DNA of 64,000 bases from Glycine soja (GCF_004193775.1 NC_041006.1:28270975-28334974); one strand, 5' to 3'; shown: positions 47,064 through 59,601, counted from the stretch's first letter. Numbers and translations: made by a program. Notes: a model not told the origin generated them from the letters alone.

Positions 47064-49857
47064 TCAATTAAATGAATTACTCCCACGGTCAGATTGCATT
47101 GGACATCGGCGCCTATTGTGCCCTTCAGCTCCACATCTACTACATTTTTGTCGGTGGTCAGATGGTTCGACCCAATCCATCTTATTCCTTATCCTAGTTG
47201 ATTTTGGCCGACCTTTCGCACAAATTGTAGTTGGGTCAGGGATTAGTGTTCATGCCTCATCAGAAGGAGGAATTGCCGCTTCATTCCCAAGAGGCCACCA
47301 TTGTGCGGAGTATGCTTTTAAGATGTGCTCATTGGTGTAAACAACATCTATATATTGGTAGTAGTTCATGCTCACGTAACCACAAGCTGCAATAATGTGT
47401 GAACATGGATAGTGAAGCGCAGAATACCTTCCGCATTGACAATAATGACCATTCAAGTTAACTGCCCATTTTTGTCTGCCACGTTGCGTTATAGGATTGA
47501 AGGTCTCCTCCACTTCAAACCTTGTCGAGTGGATATCATACACGCGAACGATGTGCGAACAAGCTTGTTCTTGATTTTTCCTAAGTTCTGTAACAAGCTT
47601 AGAACAATAAACTTGGCCTTCTCTTAATTGTCTTTGGGCTTGGCGATCACGATCAACAAAGTACTTTCGGCACCTACTATATGTTGACTTGACCAACGCT
47701 GTTATTGGAATGCTGCGACAATCTTTCAACACCTTATTCACACATTCTGATAGGTTGGTTGTCATGTGACCATATCGTCGTCCAGATGTATCGTAAGCCA
47801 TGCTCCATTTTTCTTTTGAAATGCGATCAATCCATCTTGCTATGGCTGGACTCAATTGACGAAATTTTTCTAAGTTTTGATCAAACACATGCTTGCAAGG
47901 AGTGTATGTTGCATCAAATTTGTTATCATCAAAAGTTGTACGTAGACATGAAACTCAAATTAAATTAATGTATAAAATAAACCTTACCCAATTTCTTGAA
48001 CATCTCTTTTTGTTTCGCGTTGTTGAATTTGCGATTGAAATTGCTGGCTATGTGTCAGACGCAGTACACATGATAATCGTGGGGAGGTTGCCAACCAAGT
48101 GCTTCGTTAGTGACAGCAGACTTTATACTCGCGTGACGATCAGATATTAGACAAATTCCATTCTTATCTGTGACGTGTTCACGCAAGTGGGCCAAAAACC
48201 ATGACCATGCTGTTAGCGTCTCGCCTTCGACCACGGCGAATGCTAGAGGAAGAACACCACCATTTCCATCTTGCGATGTGGCCATTAACAGGGTCCCACG
48301 GTATTTGCCGTATAAATGTGTGCCGTCAACTTGTATGATTGGCTTACAGTACTTAAAAGCCTCTTTGCATTAACCAAATGTCCAAAATACTCTATGAAAC
48401 TGACGATGTTCGCGACTCACCCTATTACCAACAATAAAATCGTCATGTAGTATTTGAAAGTAAGAGCCAGGAGAATGATTTTGCATGTGTGTTAGCCATG
48501 ACGAGAGTTTCGCATACGACTCTTCCCAATCGCCATATTCAATTGCAATCGCCTTTTGTTTGGCCATCCATGCTTTTCTGTATGAAACCTTATAGGAAAA
48601 TTCACTATTTATCCTTTCTTGAATCAAAGAAATTTTTATTGATGGATCTTCTCTAATCATGCCTGTAATTCAAATCATAAAATAAAATTACAAATTAAAA
48701 TAACAAATAACACAAAAGTAGGATAATATGAACATAAAAAACGTACCTACTACGCAAGTCGCAATTAAATTTGAATCAAGCTTCTCATGGTCTTGTGTCA
48801 TAGTCATATTTAGACATGTGTGCGGTCCACCCCATTGTGTCACTTTCCATGCATCAGTTTTTTTGGATAAAATTGCCCTCATATAAAAAGGGCTAGGAGA
48901 CTCTTCGGTGTTGTTGGGGCAACAAACAATTTATTTGTGTGATTTCGTTTCAACAACCTTAAAACTTTGATGCACCTTCATCACATATTGTTTCAGTGCA
49001 TTTTTGACCGCATCTTTACTGTCAAAATCCATGCCAACATATAATTCTTGTCCAACATTAAAATTCGTTGGCATGTCCAGACCACAAATGTCCTCCTCGT
49101 CCGGATGACTCCAATTGATATTATTATAATGCATAGCATCATTCCAAAATGGATTTTGAATTTCTGGTACACCTAATATTTTATAAAAAAAAATCACGTC
49201 AACAAACTACTCCTATTTAGTTACCATTAAATACAATTCTCATAAAAAGATAGATGTATTCAACTAATTTTGTATTTCACAAACATTTACCTTCGGTTGG
49301 GTGAACAATTAAAACTGGTTCAACGATGTCGGTGACTTCATCGTCTGTATCAGATATTCCATCGTCACTATCATCTTCATCGAAAGACTCTTCAACGTAT
49401 GAGTTAGATGCCAGATAATAATCATCATCATCTTCATCATCATGTAAATTGCTTATATTTCTTGGCAGTTCCGACTCATGATGAGGTACATTATGTCCAC
49501 ATGACGTAACAGAATTTGCAGGATGAAACATAGAACCACCAGCAACATCCTTTTCTACGTATAATTCTAGAACTGACATTTGTTGTTGTTGTTGAAAACT
49601 TTCGATCATAGTTTCAACATCTTCGTCATCAAAAATTTGCAACGCAACATATTTTCCTGAAACTAAAAATCTACAACTTATAGTAGAAATAATTTCATCA
49701 TTTTCTAACTTTACCTTATCTCCAACTTTTTTTTCAAAGCATTGAAACTAATTCCGCGTTTTATCTGAATGGCCTTTTTACTGCCTTCAAATATTACAGC
49801 ATCATTGTCTTCAAATACTCTTCTGTTGAAATACAAGACTGTAATAATTGAATTCAT
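47064..49857 (-). pseudogene. mudrA-type MULE transposase, disrupted
   Basis: From the start at 49857 the first exon (to 49291) encodes a conserved N-terminus and an Asp/Glu-rich segment. The second (from 49172) has the MuDR DNA-binding-like region (AVKNALKQYVMK, WGGPHTC). The third holds the DDE-type core: VDGTHLYGKYRGTLL, AFAVVEGETLTAWSWFL and LISDRHASI. The last has NLSECVN, a SWIM zinc finger (CQCGRYSALHYPCSH) and a CCHC knuckle (CSRCGAEGHNRRRC). Lesions are an A8 homopolymer frameshift near 49730, TAA near 48930, TAA in FWTFG*CKEAF (about 48370), TGA in CV*HIAS (about 48052) and TGA near 47250. Each stop fits a C-to-T change of CAA or CGA. Introns lie at about 49173-49290, 48665-48750 and 47955-47995. 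The copy is inactive unless these are assembly errors. Confidence 0.92.
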
Positions 49858-50249
49858 GATATACCTACATGAAGAAAATTAAAAATAATTAATCATAACA
49901 ACAGTAGTTTTAGAATAAATAACTGTATTTGCTTGCTTCATCTACTAACTTAAACTTAAACTACAAATTCAAATTTCATTCTAACTTCAAAAAACTAGAA
50001 GGGAATTGGGTAATTATTTGTAAGGTCTGTCCACCCATGAACTAAGGCTTGTAAATAATTAAACATTATTAAAATAACTTCAAACTAAAAAAGCTAATTA
50101 CAAAAATTAATAAGCTACAACTTCACGTTAAATTTTTTTTCTAAATAAAACAATTATTACTTCAATTAAATATTTTGAGAATGATAAAAATAAAAAAAAT
50201 CTATTTGCTTCCTCTATTAAACTTAAACTACACATTGATACGTCATTCT

Positions 50250-51480
50250 AACAAAAAAATTATTACTCAAATTAAATAATTCAAAAAAAAATCCTTAACT
50301 TCAAAAACTTCAAGAGTCACCTCTAAATAGTTTTAACTCACAAATATCATCAACAAAAGTTTATAACCGAAACGATCACACGTCAAATTTCTAAGCCACA
50401 AAAACCATGAACAAAGAGGATTACAAATAATTACTCATAATAATTTTAAAATAAAAATTCTAATTCACAAAATTAATACACTTAAACTTTACCTTCAAAT
50501 TTTAGTCTAACAAAAAAAATTATTACTTCAATTAAATATTTTGTCAATCATACAAATAAAAATATTTATTTGCTTGCTCTATTAAACTTAAGCTACACAT
50601 TCATACTTTATTCTAAAAAAATTACTTTAATTAAATAATTTATGAAAAATTTCTCAACTTCTACAAAATTTCAAACACAAAATGGAAGGGTTACACTTAA
50701 AAAAATTTCAGACACAAAAACCATAAAAAAATGGCTTACAAATAATTACTACTAATAATTTTTAAATAAAAATTCTAATTCACAAAATTAGTACGCTTAA
50801 ACTATAAGGGAATCAGGTAAATATTTCTAAGGTCTAATTACAATAATTAATACGCTTAAACTTCACGTTCAAATTTTTTTCTAACAGGGTCAATTATTAC
50901 TTTAATTAAATATTTTGTCAATCATAAAAATAAAAAAATGTATTTAATTGCTCTATGAAAAATTGCTCAACTTCAAAAATATTTCAGACACAAAAAATGA
51001 AAGGCTTATAAATGGAAGGGTTACACTTAAAAAAATTTCAAACACAAAAATCATAAAAAAAAGGCTTACAACTAATTATTGCTAATGATTTTTAAATAAA
51101 AAATCTAATTCACAAAATTATACGCTTAAACTATAAGACAATCAGTTAAATATTTGTAACACCTAATTACAATAATTAATACGCTTAAATTTCACGTTCA
51201 ATTTTTTTCTCTAAAAAAACAATTATTACTTCAAATAAATATTTTGTCAATCATAAAATTACAAAAATCTATTTGGTTGCTCTATGAAAAATTCCTCAAC
51301 TTCAACAAATTTTCAAACACAACATGGAAGGCTTATAAATGGAAGAATTACACTTAAAAAAATTTCAAACACAAAAACCATTAAAAATATAGGCTTACAA
51401 TTAATTACTGCAAATTATTTTTAAATAAAAAATCTAATTCACAAAATTACTACACTTCAAACAAAATGAAAGAAGGCTTT
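50250..51480. repeat. ~330-bp tandem repeats in the transposase leader
   Basis: The block GGGTTACACTTAAAAAAATT, with flanking TTTCA(G/A)ACACAAAAA, occurs at about 50685, 51018 and 51340. Linked blocks (AATTAATACGCTTAAACTTC, TCACGTTCAA, TTTTGTCAATCATA) recur at the same period. The units are AT-rich and non-coding. They sit between the transposase start and its probable promoter, so they would be within a 5' leader intron. Confidence 0.7.
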
Positions 51481-51589
51481 AAAAAATTGACTCAATAAAA
51501 AATCATTCTTTTAAATAAATACAAAATATTCTTATTTTAAATAAATCACTAACTTTGAATAAAATAGCAAAATTCTGGAAACTGCCCTT

Positions 51590-51740
51590 TTGTTTCTCTC
51601 CTCTTTGGACTGCTTTGTTTCTCTCCTCTTTGGACTGCTTTGTTTCTCTCTTCAGATGCTTTGTATCTCTTTGTTTCTCTCTTCAGACTATCTTTGATTG
51701 TGTGAAATTTTTTTGTTAGAAATACTCCTATTTAAAGCCA
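51590..51740 (-). promoter_or_regulatory. Probable transposase promoter and leader region
   Basis: The minus strand reads CTTTAAATAG (about 51728-51737), a TATA-like box. It is followed by purine-rich leader sequence with two tandem copies of GAGGAGAGAAACAAAGCAGT (about 51590-51645). This lies 330 bp inside the right TIR, mirroring the PMD side. Assignment rests on position and composition only. Confidence 0.35.
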
Positions 51741-52070
51741 ATTTACACCCATAATCTTCTCTACAATAATTACAGGCGCATGTGAATGAAACTGTATCCA
51801 TGTGAACCTTACCATGCCATGCCCTAACCTGCAATGAGCAGAACCCTAACCTGCAAATGAATAGAACCCTAGCCTGGATGTAACCTTTCCTGCAAACAAC
51901 AGTGGCCTAAGCTGTGTGTAAGCCAGAAGCTATGCAAGACGTGAAGAAGGACGTGAAGAAGGTGCCTGGCGCGTGCGTGATGGTCTCGTTGGTGCCACTG
52001 GCGGAATGCCCGGGTGCTACTGGCGATACCACCTTCTTGCCCAGTCAGCACCTATCTCGCTCGTGCTACT

Positions 52071-52233
52071 GGCGATACCGCCTTCATGCCGCTGCTGCCA
52101 ATGGCGATACATGCTTGTCGCCAGTAGGAATGGCGGAATCAACGTAAATAAAAGACCCCTATTGTAATTTGTTTCGAAACAGACCCTGTTTCGTAAATTG
52201 TTTTTAAAAGAAACCCTATACAGTAAATTTGCC
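52071..52233 (-). repeat. MULE right terminal inverted repeat
   Basis: This is the inverted partner of 40252-40414, with about six mismatches in 163 bp. GC-rich subterminal words based on TACTGGCGATACC extend inward to about 51980. Confidence 0.95.
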
Positions 52234-52243
52234 AAGCTTTGAC

Positions 52244-52405
52244 AGATTGCAATGGTAATAAGAGTCCAGTATGGAATGGATTCAATTTCGAGTCCGAGTA
52301 TGATTTTTTTTATTTTTTAAATACAACTATGGGAACTTGTACTATAGTATTCTACTCAAATCTTATTCATTGTCATCAATAATTATAAAATAATATTTAA
52401 CATTA

Positions 52406-52443
<38 letters not shown>

Positions 52444-53676
52444 GAAATATTAATCATAATTTAAATTTTTATTTTTATTTTTCCTCATGTTTGGTTTAAA
52501 TATAATAATTAATAGGATGTTCAACCAATTGTTTATACTGCATGGTAGCACAAAATTCTTATTATTTTTAATTCATAATCCTTAATTCAAATTTTCACAA
52601 ATTTATACATGACATGCATAGCTTGAATTTAAATTTTAATTTAAAAATATATAATTAAAAATTTCATTTTCTAAAAATATTTTTTTTAATGTAACTAAAC
52701 TCTTATTTTAGATTGTTTGAAATATTATTTCACAATAATTATTTAAATTATTATCTTACCTAACACATACTCTAAAATACAAAAATAATTAGTTTGCATT
52801 TTAAAAATCATAGTCTAGCATATTATATAATTAATAATATTATACTTTTATCCTAAATAATTTTTAATACAAATTTAAAAAATATTTAATATAAATATTT
52901 ATAAAAAATATTAAACCCGTATATGACATGGTCACACACTTTAATACATATTTAAGAACTCATTTAGTCACAAAATACAAGATAACACAAGGTCTTTGGC
53001 AAAAATTTATACGAGTTTTTCATTCTATTTGCTGGTTCTTTGCAAAATCAAAGCCCACGACAAGGTCAAACCAATTACAACGTCTAATGATAAGGGGAAC
53101 AGCAAAGCCCAATAATATTGATAACATGATCAACTCGATTACAATGCATAATGACAAGGGAAAAACAATGAAAAATATAAAGAAAAGAACATTTGTGAGT
53201 AAACCTTAAAAATCACTTGTTTGTCCTTCACAAAATTGTCTCCCACGCATCTTATAGTTCAGTGTTCGAAGATTGATTTGCTTCTCATTGTTTGAGAACC
53301 CAAGTCAGCCTCAGCTTTAGAAAACCAAAACCATAACGATGAAAAAAGTGAACAACCATAAACGAAGAAGTGTGACTAAAACAAGACAACCACAGTGCAG
53401 TGAAATAGGTTTGGAGTTAAATATTAGTTGCGTTACAGTTTTGTCGTGTTTGTTGATATTGCAGATAAATACAACCCATGTGATCTCAATTGTAATTACA
53501 TACAGTTAAAAAACCTTATGTTTTTGACCCAAATCACAGTCACACACCATGTTTTAAAACCTTGGTTAACAATTGTATTTTCTTTGCTACTAGATAGTGC
53601 CACATAAGCAAGTGTCAAATAGCTTGTTGTATGTAGGTATGCATGAATCTTTCTTATGGATTTCTTTTTTCAATTA
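52244..53676. other. AT-rich spacer, no gene seen
   Basis: The region contains an (AT)n run at about 52409-52439. A 93-codon frame at 52928-53209 lacks any recognisable motif. No gene is supported. Confidence 0.4.
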
Positions 53677-55355
53677 GGCTTAAATATGTTTTTGCTCCTT
53701 GATATATATCTGACTTTTGTGTTTGATCCTTAATGAATTTTTTCTTTGAATTGAGTCTCTAATATTTGAAAACTTTTGTCTGAGGTCCCTGCCGCTAGTT
53801 AGAATCCATTATCTCCTTACGTGATCATTAACTAGACACGTAGGCATACGATGTGTGGTGTCACATGTACTAACTCACTCGAACCCCCCAAAACCCTAGG
53901 TAGAGAGCTCTTCCTCACCCTCATTTGCAATGGCTGCAACAACACGTCCTCTAATCACCTTGTAGGCCCTTGATGGTGACATGGCCACCGACGACTATGC
54001 CACCGTCCCTATCCTTGATGTCATGTAGTCCTCTATCCGCTCAGACATAATCAACTTCATACACTCCAACATCTCCAAGAACAATCGACAACCCTACGTC
54101 GTCAGCCACTGCGCTAGCCACTAGACCTTCAACAAGTCGCAGGGAACTGGTCATGTCGTCTCCCGTATCCCCCGTGTTCCCGGCGGCAAAACACACTGCG
54201 CCCGGCCAGGGAGCCTTCAGAAACATGTGTTGTGGCGGACGCATGTTTGCCCCGACCAAGATCTGGCACAAGAAAATCAACGTGAACTAGAAGCGCTACA
54301 TCGTCGTCTTTGCCATCACTGCCTCCTCCATCCCCTCCCGTGGCCACCGCGTCGAGTTTGTCACAAAGCTCCCACTCGTTGTTAGGGACTCCACCGAGAG
54401 TGTCAAGAAAACAAAAGCTAATGGCGTTGACACCACCGACTCTCTATTTTCACCATCAATGACATCGTCATGCTGCTCCATGAACCACACCGTTAACCGC
54501 AACAAACCCAAACATGAAACCCATAGTAAGTCATTGCAAACCCCACTATGATCTCAACCGCAACCCTGTCATGAAACCCAACGACTGTGATCTCCATTGC
54601 CACCGCTGCTGTGAAACCCAACGAGCCCTACCATGAACTCACAGCAAACCCCATCATGAAACCCCTCATGAAATCCAACTACAAACCCAGACATGAAACC
54701 CATTGAAGGCCGCCAAAAAAAATTGATTTTTCTTTTCTTGCTTTCATATTTAGATTTGTTGTTACTATTGTTGTGGTTTGATGTTTTTTGGGGGGATTTT
54801 GGGTTTTTTTGTGGAGATATGTTTAAATTGGTGTTTTTGTTTTCTTGATTTTGTGGTTTGATGTTTTGTTAAGATTTTGTTGGTTCATATCTATTATTTC
54901 ATCTAGCTTGTTTTCATTTAGTCTTGCCACTGGGAAAAAAAATAAATGAAACACCATCGATGACACAATGGTGGGATATGAGGAAGATGAAGGGTGATGG
55001 AGATAGATAGGAGAAAGAAGAAAGTTACAAAATAGGAAAAGAAGGAAAAAAATAAGAAAAAGAAAAAGTCTTGATCGTCATTTTGAAAGATAAAAAACTT
55101 TTTTTTAAAAGAAAGCACGAAAATAATACAATGTCGTTTTTAGTTTTTTTTTTTTAATTTTTTTTCCTATGTGTAATCCTACTTAGACAAAGACTACACG
55201 TGACATCACATGTCGCATGCCTATGTGTCTGGTTATCGACCACATAAGTAGATAACGGATTCCAACTAACGGTAGGGAGCTTAGACAAAAGTTTTCAAAT
55301 ATCAGAGGCCCGATTCGAAGGAAAAATTTATGAGGAATCAAACACAAAAAGTCGG
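53677..55355 (+). mobile_element. Pack-MULE-like element carrying an RPL4 fragment
   Basis: The left arm (53677 to about 53880) starts GGCTTAAATATG and matches the inverted right arm (about 55165-55355) over roughly 200 bp. Shared blocks include ATTTGAAAACTTTTGTCT and ACACRTAGGCAT. The interior is strikingly GC-rich and contains a degraded ribosomal protein L4 coding segment. The right arm lacks the last 35 or so bases of the left arm, so the right end is truncated and no target-site duplication can be shown. Long TIRs around captured host sequence are the signature of Pack-MULEs. Confidence 0.72.
53930..54415 (+). pseudogene. RPL4: Ribosomal protein L4 (60S) N-terminal fragment
   Basis: From the ATG the frame gives MAATTRPLIT, then after a [53 protein letters not shown], and after a frameshift [18 protein letters not shown], a stop, and KRY. 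These match the N-terminal third of cytosolic ribosomal protein L4 in order. L4 is normally about 400 residues and part of the 60S subunit. TAG stops stand where Gln (CAG) is expected (TVQ, HQT and NVNQK positions), consistent with C-to-T decay. RPL4 similarity stops at about 54415, followed by low-complexity AACCC-rich sequence to 54710. It is a captured fragment, not a functional gene. Confidence 0.9.
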
Positions 55356-56431
55356 GAATGGAAAAGTAGTATTATTCCATTCCCCCCTTCCTCTTACAAA
55401 ATTTCTTCCCTCTGGTGAGTTGTGAATGAAAAAGTAGAATCATTCCATTCTCGTCCTACCCTTTTATTATTATTTCTCTTTCTCATTTCCCACCTTGCTG
55501 TTGGCGGCCACTAAGCTTCCTTGATGGAGTGGATGTGACACCCTTTACCCTTCACATATATACTAATAAGGAATAAAAAATTCAAATATTAATTAAAAGT
55601 ATTTTTAAAACATTTTTTTAAACAAGTCTTTCAAAGGGGAAAAAAGATCACATTCATTTTCTTTTACAACATATTCAAACTTGTCCAAATAAACAATAAA
55701 ATATTCTCGACTCAAACAAAGTCGTCTAAACTTCATACAATTAATATAGAACCTATATCCTAATGTCACATCCTATCAGAGCGTTGTGTTCTTGTGTCCT
55801 CTAGCATGAGGTTCTTCATAGTCATCCACCTATTCATCTACTCCCCCGAACACAAGTTCAAGATCATCACAGGATCCAAACACAACAACACACAGGGAGT
55901 GAGTTATCACATTCCTAGTTAATAGAGAAACAAGACAATTAAATATACATATTATATAAATGAGATACCACTTGCTTAAACATAGCTCACGTAACTTCAC
56001 CACTTCGTCATTTAAAATTCACTTTTCAATCATCAATCACATTACACAAGAATCCCACACTCCGATCAAGATATAATAACACATGAATTTCATAATAAAC
56101 AATTAGCAAGCATATGCAACAGTTATGCTAAGACTCAATTCTATATGCAATGTGGTACCATGTCAGTGAAAAATCACCCTAGGGCGCTTAAGAGTGCATA
56201 ACAAGACACACCACACAATGGGTTTGTCAGGTCACTCTCACTAAGTAAGATCATAGGGAGACCAGTCAGGGTCACGATGTTTTGCGAGAATGCTCCAACC
56301 ATATGGGATCAGCATAGGCTTAAAGGAGCACTCAAACCCGGTGACCCCCAAGGCCTACACTCCGAAGAGTCTGTCAGAGCCTCTCCCTCCTAATTCAAGT
56401 CCAACCCCTAAAATAATTTTGCATGCAGACA

Positions 56432-57040
56432 CTGCTCATGAATTATACAATACCCACGTCCTTACACTCGTGCTTTAAACATGTTCAACACAATTGCTCT
56501 ACGATTTAACACTGGTTCTTAAATAGGAAATCTACATTTTCTCTTTAACACTGCGCATCAACGCTTTTCTCAAGATAACACTGGTCGAGTTATTGTAGAA
56601 TTCATAGCTTACAATACAAGTAATTTCACATCAAGTGTTAACTACACACTTATCCACAACTAAAACTCATTCACAATTTCACATCTCATAGTGTCACAAT
56701 CCACCATCACATGTTTACACGTATCTCACAAATTAACACGTGTTCAAATTTACACTTATACTCAATCTTAATAACAATATTATAATCTCAAAGCAACATG
56801 TTATTCCACAATTCATCACATATTCCATTTATAAACACTGCTCATGAATTACACAATACCACGACCTCACACTCATATTTCAAACACGTTTAACACATTG
56901 CGCTACAATTTAACACTGGTTCCTAACTAGGAACCTACACTTTCTCTTTAACATTGCGCATAAATACTGGTCGGATTATTGTATAATTCATAGCTCACAA
57001 TATAATTAATGTAACATCAAGTGTTAAACACATCCACATA
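56432..57040 (+). repeat. ~210-bp direct repeat, two copies
   Basis: A block starting ACTGCTCATGAATTA at about 56429 recurs at about 56836, with the shared order CGAT/CAATTTAACACTGGTTC, TTTCTCTTTAAC, CTGGTCG, ATTCATAGC and CATCAAGTGTTAA. The spacing is about 407 bp. Confidence 0.85.
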
Positions 57041-57879
57041 TTCACAATCGAATATCATGCCCATACTTTAACATCTCATAACATCACATCAACCATCTCA
57101 TAACATTCCTAATGATATTCATAAGATACAACATACACATGGTCATCAAATTTAACCATAATATTCTCAAACTCCAACACTTAATAATTTTTGGAATCAT
57201 ACTATAACACTCTACAATATTATTTACATAAATTATTAATATAAATAACTACTTCTATATATATAAACTAGCATACATCATATTGAATCACAAATTTCAA
57301 AGTAAACTTTCAATGCACAAATTCTAAATAATTATATGAACACTTTGATCAATTTCAATTATGATATTAATTTTTAAATTATATATAAAAAACCTAAAAA
57401 GCAAGAAAAAGAGAAAATACAAAATCAATATCTGACTCTAAATTTCTCCTTACTTTATTTCATCAATTCATGCTGATTAGAAAAATGCTCGATTTATAGA
57501 GTTCACGCTCAACACAATAGCATATCAATTTCACAACAATTGATTTGTCAGACATATATAATTCACAATTATAACTATAAGGATAGAATAAAAAAATGAC
57601 AGAAACACCCAAAAACTCATTCCAATTGATACTCTAAGGATCCCTACACATGTTCTCACTAATCCCCAATTGTGAATAAATCATCCCTTACCTCTAAGCG
57701 AACTCACGTGTCTTCCGACAGCGATAACGACATCTCTAGCGGTTCCCTAAGATTCCTCCAGTTTTTCCTCCAACTACTCCGATAGAGTTCCCAAACGTTA
57801 GAGAGACAGGGAAGGGATTGAAGTCTCCATTTGTACTATCTTCATGCGATTCCTTTTTCTACCTCCATGAATATTATCT

Positions 57880-58180
57880 CAACAATCCCAACGGTGAAAG
57901 CGTGCACAATTGAATTTCGAACAACATATTCAAATTTCACGACAATCCAACGGTTATCAAAACCGGGATCGTAGTTTTACCAAGACAATTCTGGGTTTCT
58001 ACGGGAATGAAAAAGACTACAATGCGAAAGATATTTCTCTCAGATCAGACATGATATCAAAATTCCCAACGGTGAGAATGCTTGGAATTGGGTTGTGAAC
58101 ATGGTGTTTAAATTTCACAACGATCCAACGGTGAATGAGTCCGGGAGCATCATTTTTCTGAGACAGGTTTGGTAGCCTGT
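57880..58180 (+). repeat. ~175-bp tandem repeat, two copies
   Basis: The sequence CCCAACGGTGA, followed by ATTCAAATTTCACGACAATC, CAACGG and a GGGATCGTAGTTTTACCAAG-like tail, occurs at about 57887. It recurs, diverged, at about 58065 (TTTAAATTTCACAACGATCC). This explains the short open frames here. Confidence 0.7.
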
Positions 58181-59601
58181 GAAAAAAAAGGAGGGTTTTG
58201 GAAGAAGAGAAAAAAAATGAAATTGAGAAGCAGAGGAGACGGTCTGAAAACTGATCTTGCATTTTACTATTTATAACTAGGGGTATTCACGACCTATTAT
58301 TTACTCTATTTATTTATTTTTATTATTTTATAAAAAAAAATTCTATTTTATTCTCCATCAAATGAATAATAAAATACCCTTTTTTATTTTCTTTCAAATT
58401 ATTATTTTATTATAACTATTTTTCTTTATTTATTTAATTATAAAATATTATTATTCTCTAAAATTTTATTTACGAAAAAATGAAATGTTACCGTCGAAGT
58501 GGTTGGCCAACTACGGTTGACAAAGTAATACTGAAAAATGCACGACCACACAATGAAAGGCCTGTGAACGTCTGCAAAAATGAAACAAACAAAGCCACCA
58601 AGCAGTTGTACAATGGTTGTACATTATGACCCATCAAAGGATGAACGTTAAGTTGTGAAGAGTCTGACTGTGGAAGCCAAAGACACTTCTAGACAAAATC
58701 TGTTATGGTTGAAACATTATTCTGTCATGTCTAAGACACGTGATATAGATTCTCTCTACAATTTTAAAATTATAGATAGAATCAAATTTGTTTGGTATGA
58801 GATTCGTCATAGTCCAAAATTGTTAATATTTTAAACCTTGGCACTACTATGCACATCTATAAGCACGATAACCAAAATAGAATTATTAATTAGAACTCAA
58901 ACCAATAAAAATTGTAAAGATTAAAATTTTATGTAAACACACAAATTAAAAACAACATATATACAACGAAGTCATAACAGAATAACTGACTAATTGAGAG
59001 CTTGGTTTAGTTATTTTGTTATGACTCCAAAGGTACTAACTACGAATAACATTCATGTCACCGGTATGATAAATGACCTTCGTACCTAGCTACATTTCCA
59101 TAACACAAGATAAAAGCACATTAGTCACCACCTAACCACAACTCAAATAGCTTAAAAGGGATAATGTGAGAAAGAGAATAAATTACTCAACGAATTTTAT
59201 CCTTGCATTCCCCCTTCAATGATCAAAAACCATGGTAAATCATAAAAGTGGTGCCAAATAGCAAATACATAGAATGGACATATTTTCTGGGTATGAAATG
59301 CACATGAGGAGTGAAGAGAGGGAAGAAGACCAATAAACAAAAAAGAAAACTAGCATGACTCCTTCAACTGAGTACGTGTTCCTTTTCCCTCAGGTGAGAA
59401 GTTAACCATTTTCTGTGAGAAATTGATGCCAAAAGAATGCGCTCTAGAATCTGTCCCTCCTTCTTCCTCCCGTTTTTTCTTATTACCTTTTGAATACATA
59501 TTAAAATAGAGTCCATCTTCGAATCGGGCAAGTAATGCAGGCAGTGGACAAATTGAATATCTAGGTGTACAATGAGTACCCTTATTGAAGGGATCAATAT
59601 T

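Larger units (their letters stand above)
40252..52233. mobile_element. 12-kb PMD-carrying Mutator-like element (MULE)
   Basis: The element begins GGCAAATTTACTGTATAGGG and ends with its inverse. It is flanked by a perfect 10-bp duplication, AAGCTTTGAC (40242-40251 and 52234-52243). TIRs are 163 bp with about six mismatches. Inside are a plant mobile domain gene (+, 42031-44287), a telomere-like minisatellite (about 44410-46840) and a mudrA-type transposase gene (-, 47064-49857), the two genes convergent. Each gene has a long leader reaching towards its own TIR. Perfect TSD and near-identical TIRs indicate a relatively young insertion, yet the transposase carries stops and frameshifts. Strand is left open because the genes face opposite ways. 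MULEs associated with PMD genes are known in plants. Confidence 0.95.
55356..59363. other. Repeat-rich spacer, possible LTR-like repeat
   Basis: Sequence from about 55531 (TGTGACACCCTTTACCC) to about 58490 looks like one repetitive unit with internal duplications. It resembles a long LTR or a solo LTR, but no partner copy, PBS or polypurine tract is in the window. No coding domain is visible; short frames such as 57910-58098 fall in the internal repeats. 58500-59363 is ordinary spacer. Confidence 0.35.

Noticed and set aside
54041..54511. Minus-strand frames rich in Gly and Asp
   Set aside because: They lie antisense to the RPL4 fragment and owe their length to its high GC content.
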